From Candidatus Magasanikiibacteriota bacterium (GTDB taxonomy: Bacteria; Patescibacteriota; Patescibacteriia; Magasanikbacterales; UBA10003), in NCBI GenBank assembly GCA_016214465.1, contig JACROI010000025.1:1-37954 (forward strand): a stretch of DNA of 37,954 nt, given 5' to 3'. This document shows, piece after piece, positions 1-5,913 of the stretch. A program made the translations under genes and the position numbers. The notes under the pieces were generated by a model. It saw only the letters and a list, made by a program, of their open reading frames with translations. It made no database searches and was not told the DNA's origin. Positions within the stretch are counted from its first letter, which is position 1. Every line of letters starts with the position of its first letter.

Positions 1-49
1 CCGCTCCTCCGTCTTGCGAAAGATAATCGTGAACCAGAGCGACTCTCAT
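1..49 (-). CDS. Glycosyltransferase family 4, N-terminus only (runs off the window)
   Basis: An ATG at 49-47 on the minus strand opens a frame that stays open to the window edge. The 16 visible residues, MRVALVHDYLSQDGGA, match the typical N-terminus of GT-B fold family-4 glycosyltransferases: a first beta strand, then the D-Y-L and GGA loop that contacts the nucleotide sugar. It lies 79 nt downstream of the sugar transferase on the same strand, as expected in a surface polysaccharide cluster. Donor sugar and acceptor cannot be deduced. The family call rests on 16 residues only. Confidence 0.65.
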   Translation of the reverse strand, partial: MRVALVHDYLSQDGGA

Positions 50-67
50 AATTTCTAGGGATGAGCC

Positions 68-91
68 AAGCCAAAAATTTATTTTTGGCTT
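68..91. terminator. 11-2-11 hairpin after the sugar transferase
   Basis: AAGCCAAAAAT and ATTTTTGGCTT form a perfect 11-bp inverted repeat with a 2-nt spacer, between the sugar transferase stop and the glycosyltransferase start. It has no separate U-tract after the stem on the minus strand, so it may be a weak terminator, an mRNA 3' end or a processing site. Confidence 0.4.
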
Positions 92-128
92 GCGAAGCCC
101 GACGAAATTTCAAGCTCCGCTTATAAAA

Positions 129-1556
129 CTACAATGCCTTCCTCGCTTTAAACAATATAAACGGCGTTTTCAATAAAATTATCAAATCCAACAATACTGT
201 CCAATGCTCCAAATATAATGTATCCAACCGCACTTCTTCTTCAAACTCCAAATCACTGCGACCGGAAATCTGCGCCAAACCAGTGATGCCCGGCTTGATA
301 TTTAAAACACGGCGATGATGCTTGGCGTATTTAGCCACTTCGCGCGGCTGGTGCGGCCGTGGCCCGACAAGTGACATTTCGCCTTTCAAAACATTAAACA
401 ATTGTGGCAATTCATCCAAACTCAAACGACGCAAAACCCGACCTACCAGCGTCACTCGCGGATCATCTTTAATTTTATACACAGGCCCTTCTTTAATGCT
501 TTTTTTCGCGATCAATTCTTTTTCCACAATCAAGGCCTTTTCCTGATTGCCAAACTGCGGCCCGATGCAATACTTTTGGCGCATTGACCTGAATTTCAAA
601 GTAAAAAATTTCTTGCCCGCCTCACCCACTCGTTCATTTTTGTAAATAATAGGCCGGCCACTTTCCAAAGCCACTGCCAAAGCTGATAAAATCGTCAAAG
701 GACTGGTGATAATGATTATCATAATTGAGCCAATAATATCCAAAATTCGTTTGATCACTCTTCCCCAAATTTGCAAACGGGTTTTCTGCATTTCCACCAC
801 CGGAATTCCGGCCATTGCCGTTACCGACATATTGGACATATATGTTGAAAACAAATCAGCCGAGTATTTGAAAGTCAAGTGATTTTCATCGCAAAAATCA
901 ATCAAGGCCAATGTTTCCTGCTGGTCGGCTTTGGGATCAGTTAACAAAATTTCGTCAATCTTTTTTTGTTTGACCAATTTTAAAATTTCCGTTCGCGCGT
1001 TATCATTAAATTTCACAAATTGCGCCGCGAGCACATAACCAAATCCTTTGCGCTGTAAAATCGTTTCGCGCAAAATGTCAGTCACATGGCCATCGCCGAT
1101 AATTGCCACAAAGCGCACGCCAACGCCAAGGCGATGCAATAAATTTTTAACCAGCCGCATAATCGCGCGCTCAACACTTACAAAAACAATAGCCAAAATC
1201 CATCCAATTATCACAATAAAACGCGAATCAAAAAGTTCGCGTTGAAAAAAAATGTAAATGGTGACAGCGGCAATGCCGGTGGAGCAAGCGAAAACCACGC
1301 GCGATAAATCATTTACCAAACGCCTGTTGGGATTGACTTTGTAAAGTCCGGAGAAAACAAAAAGAACCATCCATCCGGCTGCCACAGCCAGCATCAAAGG
1401 CAAATATTTTTCAAATTTTAAATCAAACAGAACCGGCTTAATGGAGGTAAAAAAAGATGAAAAACGCAAAAAATACGCCGCCAAACCGGCTAAAACCAAC
1501 ATTAAAAAATCAAGCGGAAAATGAATGGTGGTTAAGATTATTTCCGATTTTTTCAT
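129..1556 (-). CDS. Polyprenyl-phosphate sugar-1-phosphate transferase (exopolysaccharide initiating enzyme)
   Basis: About 475 residues in the two-part WcaJ/WbaP-like architecture. The N-terminal half has several membrane helices followed by a nucleotide-binding-like cytoplasmic region. The C-terminal half is the bacterial sugar transferase domain, with a membrane-entry helix (KRILDIIGSIMIIIITSP), TLKFRSM, DELPQLFNVLKGEMSLVGPRP and PGITGLAQISGRSDLE. The family transfers a hexose-1-phosphate from a nucleotide sugar to undecaprenyl phosphate at the inner membrane, the first step of O-unit or capsule assembly. An upstream in-frame ATG at 1568 lies in a palindromic repeat, so I take the next ATG (1556, MKKSEII). 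A promoter at 1641-1613 and a following glycosyltransferase support a polysaccharide operon. The sugar specificity is unknown. Confidence 0.9.
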   Translation of the reverse strand: MKKSEIILTTIHFPLDFLMLVLAGLAAYFLRFSSFFTSIKPVLFDLKFEKYLPLMLAVAAGWMVLFVFSGLYKVNPNRRLVNDLSRVVFACSTGIAAVTIYIFFQRELFDSRFIVIIGWILAIVFVSVERAIMRLVKNLLHRLGVGVRFVAIIGDGHVTDILRETILQRKGFGYVLAAQFVKFNDNARTEILKLVKQKKIDEILLTDPKADQQETLALIDFCDENHLTFKYSADLFSTYMSNMSVTAMAGIPVVEMQKTRLQIWGRVIKRILDIIGSIMIIIITSPLTILSALAVALESGRPIIYKNERVGEAGKKFFTLKFRSMRQKYCIGPQFGNQEKALIVEKELIAKKSIKEGPVYKIKDDPRVTLVGRVLRRLSLDELPQLFNVLKGEMSLVGPRPHQPREVAKYAKHHRRVLNIKPGITGLAQISGRSDLEFEEEVRLDTLYLEHWTVLLDLIILLKTPFILFKARKAL

Positions 1557-1563
1557 ACAATTT

Positions 1564-1602
1564 GTCATTGCGAGCGAAACGAAGTGGAGCGTGGCAATCT
1601 AG
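1564..1602. repeat. Half copy of the GTCATTGCGAG palindromic repeat
   Basis: GTCATTGCGAGCG at 1564-1576, followed by a GTGGCAATCT end near 1600, belongs to the same family as the full copies at 10541-10632 and 35431-35505. It lies in the 5' leader of the sugar transferase and supplies a spurious upstream ATG. Confidence 0.7.
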
Positions 1603-1612
1603 AATTACTCTA

Positions 1613-1641
1613 ATTGTACCCCAATCTCACCCCCTTGACAA
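1613..1641 (-). promoter_or_regulatory. Sigma70-type promoter for the sugar transferase
   Basis: TTGTCA (1641-1636), a 17-nt spacer and TACAAT (1618-1613) on the minus strand. Its -35 box occupies nearly the same bases as the -35 of the rnpB promoter on the other strand. The expected 5' leader is about 50 nt and contains the palindromic repeat. Confidence 0.7.
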
Positions 1642-1663
1642 GCATCATATTTTATGCTAAAAT
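1635..1663 (+). promoter_or_regulatory. Consensus promoter of rnpB
   Basis: TTGACA (1635-1640), 17-nt spacer, TAAAAT (1658-1663). The expected start, about 1669-1670, coincides with the 5' strand of RNase P helix P1. The spacer carries an AGCAT/ATGCT inverted repeat. Confidence 0.85.
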
Positions 1664-1669
1664 ACCCGT

Positions 1670-2073
1670 GTCTTTGATTTGTCGAATGATCGCCTCGAAT
1701 CAAATCGGGGAGGAAAGTCCGAACGCCCCTTTAATAAAATAGAGGAAGTGGGTACCACCTAACGGGTGGGCAAGCTGGCAGGATATATGGTAAACCTGCC
1801 TGACGGACAGTGCCACAGAGACAATACTAACCCCGCAAGGGGCCAAAGGTGAAAAGTGAAGCGGTGTATCGCAATAATGACCCTAAAGGTCAAAATTACG
1901 TTTGCTACGCTTCTCATGTTTAGGCAACTAAACATTGTGGAAAACCCTACCTGGCGCAATCTCAAATACGAGAGCTTGAGCTCTGGCGCGAGCCACGGCC
2001 CAGATAGATGATCATTTCCCCGCTTTTGCAGGCGGCAGAAACAAAATTCGGCTTACGAGCAAATCAGAGACAA
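1670..2073 (+). ncRNA. rnpB: RNase P RNA (bacterial type A-like)
   Basis: This is the catalytic RNA that matures tRNA 5' ends. The near-universal signature GAGGAAAGTCCGAAC is at 1710-1724, the conserved ACAGAGACAA region is near 1813, and the matching 3' element ATTCGGCTTACGAGC is at 2046-2060. Helix P1 closes the molecule: GTCTTTGATTTG at the 5' end pairs with CAAATCAGAGAC at 2061-2072 with one G-U pair. A consensus promoter precedes it and a hairpin terminator follows. At about 404 nt it has normal size. Unusually, its last 60-100 nt occur again in diverged form 1.2 kb downstream, after the RhuM-family gene. Confidence 0.95.
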
Positions 2074-2110
2074 AAACAACGCCTCAGAAATCGGGGGCGT
2101 TGTTTTTTGC
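2006..2110 (+). repeat. Proximal copy of the rnpB 3'-end direct repeat (attachment-site-like)
   Basis: The 3' part of rnpB plus its terminator. Thirty bases (2037-2066) are identical to 3250-3279. Weaker similarity extends upstream to 2006 (AGATGATCAT against AGATAATCAT) and downstream through the terminator hairpin. This copy is contiguous with the rest of rnpB, so it supplies the end of the functional RNA today. Confidence 0.85.
2075..2108 (+). terminator. rnpB terminator
   Basis: AACAACGCC (2075-2083) pairs with GGCGTTGTT (2096-2104), followed by a run of T to 2108. It is a rho-independent terminator directly after helix P1 of rnpB. Confidence 0.9.
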
Positions 2111-2190
2111 AAAAATACATTCTGGAAATGATGTACTTGTCAAACATTCGACTCCGTACTTCACTTTGATAGCCTTTTGTTCTTCCGTAT

Positions 2191-2198
2191 GGTAAAAT
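2191..2198 (+). promoter_or_regulatory. Extended -10 promoter of the RhuM-family gene
   Basis: TGGTAAAAT (a TG-N-TAAAAT extended -10) ends 20 nt before the ATG. No good -35 box was found at the usual distance. There is no Shine-Dalgarno sequence. Confidence 0.5.
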
Positions 2199-2218
2199 AG
2201 CGTCAACGGTCTATATTT

Positions 2219-3226
2219 ATGAAAAAAATGCCGGACAATCAAATAACTTTCTATCAATCACCGGACGGCTCGGTGAATATTGAAGTATTATTTGCCGAAG
2301 AGAACATTTGGCTAACTCAAAAAAAAATGGCTGAACTTTTTAGCATTGACAGAAGCGTGGTCACAAAACATCTTAAAAATATCTTTAGCGAAAAAGAAAT
2401 TGAAGAAAAATCAGTTAGTGCAAATTTTGCACATACTGCCGAAGACGGAAAAACTTATGAAACACAATTTTATTCCCTCGAAGCCATTATAGCGGTCGGT
2501 TATCGCGTGAATTCCGAGCGCGGTACGCAATTTCGTCAATGGGCCACGAGAATTTTAAAGAATTATATCCACAAGGGTTATACTTTAGATGTTAATCGGA
2601 TGAAATATGGCTCTCGCTTTAGCACTAGATATTTTGACGAGCTTTACGAAGAAATCAAAGATATCCGCACGAGCGAACGGATTATTTATCAAAAAATAAC
2701 TGACATTTACGCGACATCGATTGACTATTCGCCCAAAGCGTATGAGAGCAAAAAATTTTTTGCTACGGTGCAAAACAAACTTCATTTTGCCATAACCGGT
2801 AAAACCGCGGCAGAAATTATCACGAATCGCGCCAACAGCAAAAAAGACAAAATGGGATTAACTTCGTGGAGACGCTCTCCGCATGGGAAAATAATGCCGA
2901 GCGACACGGTGATCGCCAAAAATTATTTGGACAAGAAAGAAATAGAGCACCTGAATCGCATCGGCAATATGTATTTGGATTATGCCGAGATGCAAGCGGC
3001 GCGAGGCAAAGCGATGTCAATGAAAGATTGGACGGAAAAACTCAATGCCTTTCTAAAATTCAGCGAATACGAAATTTTGACAAATGCCGGCAAAATCAGT
3101 CGCGAGGTGGCGGAGGCGTTGGCGCTAAAAGAATATGAAAAATTTAGAAAAATTCAAAATAAAAACTATATATCCGATTTTGACCGCGAGGTTAAAAAAC
3201 TTTTAAAATCTAGAAAAGACAGATAA
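2219..3226 (+). CDS. RhuM-family (virulence RhuM) protein
   Basis: 335 residues. The N-terminal half reads as the RhuM core: ITFYQSPDGSVNIEV, then a winged-helix-like segment (WLTQKKMAELFSIDRSVVTKHL), FYSLEAIIAVGYRVNSERGTQFRQWA and ILKNYIHKGYTLD. The C-terminal half carries helical segments with TGKTAAEII and YLDYAEMQA. RhuM was named in a Salmonella pathogenicity island, and homologues are common as stand-alone genes in CPR and mobile DNA. The biochemical function is not established; the Bro/KilA-like N-terminus suggests DNA binding. An alternative start is the ATG at 2228. It sits between two copies of the rnpB 3' end, and its stop codon lies inside the distal copy, which suggests it is the cargo of an insertion. 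No integrase or transposase gene accompanies it. Confidence 0.85.
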   Translation: MKKMPDNQITFYQSPDGSVNIEVLFAEENIWLTQKKMAELFSIDRSVVTKHLKNIFSEKEIEEKSVSANFAHTAEDGKTYETQFYSLEAIIAVGYRVNSERGTQFRQWATRILKNYIHKGYTLDVNRMKYGSRFSTRYFDELYEEIKDIRTSERIIYQKITDIYATSIDYSPKAYESKKFFATVQNKLHFAITGKTAAEIITNRANSKKDKMGLTSWRRSPHGKIMPSDTVIAKNYLDKKEIEHLNRIGNMYLDYAEMQAARGKAMSMKDWTEKLNAFLKFSEYEILTNAGKISREVAEALALKEYEKFRKIQNKNYISDFDREVKKLLKSRKDR

Positions 3227-3323
3227 TCATCCCCCGCGAAAGCGTGGGTAGAAACAAAATTCGGCTTACGAGCAAATCAAAGACAATTCAACAACGCCTC
3301 CGGAATCGGAGGCGTTGTTGTTT
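3221..3323 (+). repeat. Distal copy of the rnpB 3'-end direct repeat
   Basis: AGATAATCAT (3221-3230), a hairpin segment, 30 bases identical to 2037-2066 (3250-3279), AAGACAA, then a terminator hairpin like that of rnpB. The spacing between the two copies is 1,213-1,215 bp. The CAAATCAAAGAC here (3274-3285) is a perfect Watson-Crick complement of the rnpB P1 5' strand, better than the proximal copy. It no longer has a rnpB body in front of it. Confidence 0.85.
3289..3323 (+). terminator. Terminator in the distal rnpB-end copy, now ending the RhuM gene
   Basis: A perfect 13-bp stem, CAACAACGCCTCC (3289-3301) with GGAGGCGTTGTTG (3308-3320), then TTT. It is homologous to the rnpB terminator at 2075-2108. 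Confidence 0.85.
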
Positions 3324-3433
3324 ATAAAATAAAAAGACAATCATCTAGACATATGTTTGTTGCACACAGTCGAGACAATGGTTAGAAGTTATTGACCAAT
3401 CACTTGAGCAGAGATCACAGGCATACAGAATCT

Positions 3434-4063
3434 CTACTCACACACGAGGATGCCGTGACTCTGCCTATTGAGCGGATTGTTAAAGAAAAAAAGTTTGAAT
3501 TCACGGTGCGCGCCGCGCACACTAGCAAAGGGTACAAAAGTTTTACCCATACCATCATCCGCCCACCGAGAACTGACACTTATGGCAAAGACCCACTCCC
3601 ATCTTCTCATTTCTCCTGGATAATCGTACATAAAACAGGCAAGGTCGCCAACATCAGCCAAAGTACGGCCAGCGGCCACGAGACGCGCCGCAGCTTGTTC
3701 ACCGGTCTCATCATCCAATAATGGTTCAACCCGCAAATTTACCGCACGGATACCTGTCCACGCCAACTTGAAATGCTCCGGTGTTAAATGCCGATTTATA
3801 TTCACGACATTTTTTTTCCCCACCGCCATCTTGATTAGAGCTCGAAGGCCGATCGCCTGATTGTAGATGGTTCGGAATGGGCCCCGCTTGATCACTTTCA
3901 AGTTACCATTGCGAAGCCCGGCGATAAGATCAAGGTGGGTAACTGCCCATCGGATGATTTCCGGATGGTCAGCAGCCCATCCCAACTCATCCGCCGTAAA
4001 GTGTCAGGCACGACGTTTCTCGAGTAAGTCGAACAGAATCCCTTCGTCAATCCTCTGGCCCAT
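3434..4063 (-). pseudogene. GC-rich orphan gene interrupted by an in-frame TGA
   Basis: I do not recognise the family. A strong Shine-Dalgarno GAGGAGG precedes an ATG at 4063-4061. The frame reads 19 residues (MGQRIDEGILFDLLEKRRA), meets TGA at 4006-4004, and continues in the same frame for about 189 residues (HFTADELGWAADHPEIIRW...) to TAG at 3434. The downstream part alone could only start at a TTG (3985) with no ribosome site. The protein would be soluble, with no signal peptide or membrane helix. GC content is clearly above the neighbours, suggesting acquired DNA. I read it as one gene with a nonsense mutation. Readthrough or re-initiation are alternatives. Genome-wide UGA recoding is excluded by glnA, trpS and tkt, which end with TGA at family-typical C-termini. 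Confidence 0.55.
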
Positions 4064-4100
4064 AGTATCCTCCTCGCCAGCAGATAATTCATCCCAACAA

Positions 4101-4120
4101 TCAATATTACTTAATATTGA
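4101..4120. promoter_or_regulatory. 9-2-9 palindrome upstream of the GC-rich gene
   Basis: TCAATATTA and TAATATTGA flank CT. It lies about 40 nt upstream of the ATG, inside the predicted 5' leader, and could be an operator or an RNA hairpin. Confidence 0.4.
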
Positions 4121-4164
4121 CCGCCAACAATGATACATTCTGCTGACAAACTGGCCGAGACCAA

Positions 4165-4221
4165 TTCCCGGCCTTCTTTCTAGCTTATTTAACCTAAATT
4201 AAGCAAAAAGAAAGCCGGGAA
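4165..4221 (-). promoter_or_regulatory. Long leader hairpin in the 5' UTR of the GC-rich gene
   Basis: TTCCCGGC (4165-4172) pairs with GCCGGGAA (4214-4221), continued by CTTCTTTC against GAAAGAA-type bases, enclosing an AT-rich loop. It is downstream of the promoter at 4274-4246 and so transcribed in the roughly 175-nt leader. Because it also follows glnA, it may contribute to the glnA 3' end. Confidence 0.5.
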
Positions 4222-4245
4222 CTTAAAAAGAACGATCAACTTAAT

Positions 4246-4274
4246 TTTATACCACACATTATTAATTATGTCAA
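4246..4274 (-). promoter_or_regulatory. Consensus promoter at the glnA stop codon, driving the GC-rich gene
   Basis: TTGACA (4274-4269, its TGA being the glnA stop), 17-nt spacer, TATAAA (4251-4246) preceded by TGG. Transcription would start near 4239, giving a leader of about 175 nt. Confidence 0.7.
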
Positions 4275-5638
4275 TACACCTCCAAATACCTCTCTTTTTC
4301 CCACTCGGTCACAGCGATTCTGAATTCATCCCACTCTCGCATCTTAATTTCATAATACTTTTTGAACACTTCTTCGCCCAATGTGGCTCTCACTACCTCA
4401 TCTTTATCCAAAGCGCGCAGAGCGCCATATAAATCCGGCGGCAAGGTCTCAATGCCGCGACTGACTTTTTCCATTTCATTCAATTCATAAACATTTTCTT
4501 CAATGGATGCGGGACAAACACTCTTTTTTTCAATGCCGTCCAAACCGGCCGCGAGCATGCTGGCAAATACCAAATAAGGATTGGCTGATGGGTCTGGCGA
4601 GCGTAGTTCACAGCGCGTGGCTTTAGGTTTTTGAGGATTAATGCGCGGCACGCGAATCAAAGCAGAACGATTGGTGCGGCCCCAGCTCAAATATACCGGC
4701 GCTTCATAGCCGGCCACCAGCCGCTTGTAAGAATTCACCAGTGGATTCAAGATGGCGGACAAAGCTTTCACATGATTTAATTGTCCGGCAATAAAATATC
4801 GAGCCAAAGACGACAATCCATATGAATCGACCGGGTCAAAGAAAAGGTTTTGGTTGTCCTGAAACAAACTTTGATGCACATGCATGCCCGAGCCATTGAT
4901 TCCAAAAAACGGTTTGGGCATAAAAGTTGCGTGTAGCCCATAATGCGCGGCAATATTTTTCAACGCGTATTTTAGAGTAACCACGCTATCGGCCGCATTC
5001 AGGGCGTCGGTATATTTAAAATCAATTTCCTGCTGGCCATTGGCCACCTCGTGATGCAAGGCCTCCACATCAATGTTCAATTCCTGAAGCGCGCGCGTCA
5101 TTTCTTTTCTAACCTCGCCGGCTTTATCCAGAACTTGGTCAAAATAGCAGGCCTGATCGTGCGGCTCTTTCACCAATCCACCATCAAAATTTCGTTTCAA
5201 AAGAAAAAATTCCATTTCCGGGCCGACATAATAGGTGTAGCCGATATTCTTGGCGCGAACAATTTGTTTTTTTAAAATATATCGCGGGTCGCTCGCATAT
5301 GGCTCGCCGGCCGGTGTAAAAACATCACAGATAACGCGCGCGGTGACAGAATGCTTGATGGAATCATCTTTGAACAAGCCGTTGGTCCACGGTACAATCG
5401 CGAAAGTGCTCAAATCCAATTTCAAATACATATCGCTTTCAAAAATTCGCGCGAATCCTTCAATTGACGAACCGTCAAACCAAATGTTGTATTCAATGGC
5501 TTCGGGCAGTTTGGAAACCGGAATTGTCACGGCTTTTAATTGCCCCAATAAATCCGTGAACTGCAAGTCAATAAACTTGACATTGTTTTTTTGGCAAAGC
5601 GCCAATACTTCCTCCTTGTCCAAAGTATGGTCTGGCAT
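4271..5638 (-). CDS. glnA: Glutamine synthetase, type I-alpha
   Basis: 455 residues; makes glutamine from glutamate, ammonia and ATP. Class I motifs appear in order: FDGSSIEGF (54-62), YVGPEMEFF (metal-binding glutamates, about 137-145), HHEVANGQQEIDFKY, NGSGMHVHQSLF (glutamate site), RSALIRVPR and RCELRSPDPSANPYL. The C-terminus (EWEKERYLEVY) resembles the short Bacillus/archaeal GSI-alpha type, without the adenylylated-tyrosine region of enterobacterial enzymes. I use the ATG at 5638 (MPDHTLDKEE), because the longer frame would translate tRNA-Asn. The gene lies 51 nt after tRNA-Asn with no clear terminator between, so readthrough from the Asn-leader attenuator may reach it. A weak internal promoter (TTGTCG-17-TTAATG) cannot be excluded. 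No Shine-Dalgarno is visible. Confidence 0.95.
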   Translation of the reverse strand: MPDHTLDKEEVLALCQKNNVKFIDLQFTDLLGQLKAVTIPVSKLPEAIEYNIWFDGSSIEGFARIFESDMYLKLDLSTFAIVPWTNGLFKDDSIKHSVTARVICDVFTPAGEPYASDPRYILKKQIVRAKNIGYTYYVGPEMEFFLLKRNFDGGLVKEPHDQACYFDQVLDKAGEVRKEMTRALQELNIDVEALHHEVANGQQEIDFKYTDALNAADSVVTLKYALKNIAAHYGLHATFMPKPFFGINGSGMHVHQSLFQDNQNLFFDPVDSYGLSSLARYFIAGQLNHVKALSAILNPLVNSYKRLVAGYEAPVYLSWGRTNRSALIRVPRINPQKPKATRCELRSPDPSANPYLVFASMLAAGLDGIEKKSVCPASIEENVYELNEMEKVSRGIETLPPDLYGALRALDKDEVVRATLGEEVFKKYYEIKMREWDEFRIAVTEWEKERYLEVY

Positions 5639-5645
5639 ATGTTTG

Positions 5646-5660
5646 TGTGGATTGCCCACA
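5646..5660 (-). promoter_or_regulatory. Small hairpin just before the glnA start
   Basis: TGTGG and CCACA flank a 5-nt loop, ending 7 nt before the glnA ATG on the minus strand. It could affect initiation or mark processing of a tRNA-mRNA transcript. Confidence 0.3.
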
Positions 5661-5689
5661 TTAAATAAATAATTTATTTTGCGACAAAT

Positions 5690-5761
5690 CTCTCGGGGAA
5701 GGAATCGAACCTTCACTATCCTCGTTAACAGCGAGGCGTTTTACCATTAAACTACCCGAGA
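5690..5761 (-). tRNA. tRNA-Asn (anticodon GTT)
   Basis: A 72-nt cloverleaf on the minus strand: acceptor TCTCGGG/CCCGAGA, anticodon arm CCTCG-CTGTTAA-CGAGG (anticodon GTT), T arm GAAGG-TTCGATT-CCTTC. No CCA is encoded, so the CCA-adding enzyme must act. It has no promoter of its own that I can see: its 5' end lies 18 nt after the U-rich tract of the Asn-leader terminator. It therefore appears to be expressed by readthrough of that attenuator. Confidence 0.95.
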
Positions 5762-5779
5762 AAATTGACGCAAAGCCAT

Positions 5780-5812
5780 AAAATTAAAACACCCTCCAAG
5801 CGGTCGGAGGGT
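5780..5812 (-). terminator. Attenuator terminator (3:4 hairpin) upstream of tRNA-Asn
   Basis: On the minus strand ACCCUCC (5812-5806) pairs with GGAGGGU (5797-5791), extendable by weaker pairs, with an 8-nt loop, then GUUUUAAUUUU (5790-5780). The left arm can instead pair with 5853-5847, so the hairpin is conditional. Confidence 0.85.
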
Positions 5813-5866
5813 ATCTGATGCTATGATTTTCAGCGCAATCAGAAAGCCCTCCGGCTCAAAGCGGAG
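5805..5866 (-). promoter_or_regulatory. Competing leader-RNA pairings: 1:2 pause and 2:3 antiterminator
   Basis: Segment 1 CUCCG (5866-5862) can pair with CGGAG (5853-5849). Segment 2 CGGAGGG (5853-5847) can instead pair with segment 3 CCCUCCG (5811-5805), strengthened by CUGAU (5842-5838) with AUCAG (5819-5815). Segment 3 otherwise forms the terminator with segment 4. Segment 1 begins inside the last Asn codon of the leader peptide, and segment 2 lies just before its stop codon. A ribosome stalled on Asn codons would mask segment 1 and favour 2:3; a ribosome at the stop would mask segment 2 and favour termination. Confidence 0.8.
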
Positions 5867-5907
5867 TTATTATTATTGTTATTCAAGTTATACACAGTTC
5901 TTTTCAT
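5839..5907 (-). CDS. Asn-rich leader peptide (22 codons) of an attenuator
   Basis: ATG at 5907-5905 to TGA at 5841-5839. The peptide begins MKRTVYNLNNNNNN, then eight residues SALSRRAF. Seven of 22 codons are Asn (AAC and AAT mixed), six of them consecutive (codons 9-14). Layout and size recall the his, thr and phe leader peptides of enterobacteria. There is no Shine-Dalgarno, but the promoter's -10 box ends 6 nt before the ATG, so transcription probably begins at the A of AUG and the message is leaderless. It is followed by overlapping hairpins, tRNA-Asn and glnA. Translation of the peptide is inferred from this geometry, not shown. Confidence 0.8.
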   Translation of the reverse strand: MKRTVYNLNNNNNNSALSRRAF

Positions 5908-5913
5908 AAATAT

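Noticed and set aside
3392-3721. Plus-strand ORF of 109 codons
   Set aside because: It mirrors the GC-rich minus-strand gene, with no ribosome site or recognisable protein.
5639-5716. N-terminal extension of glnA
   Set aside because: It runs into tRNA-Asn; family alignment starts at MPDHTLDKEE.
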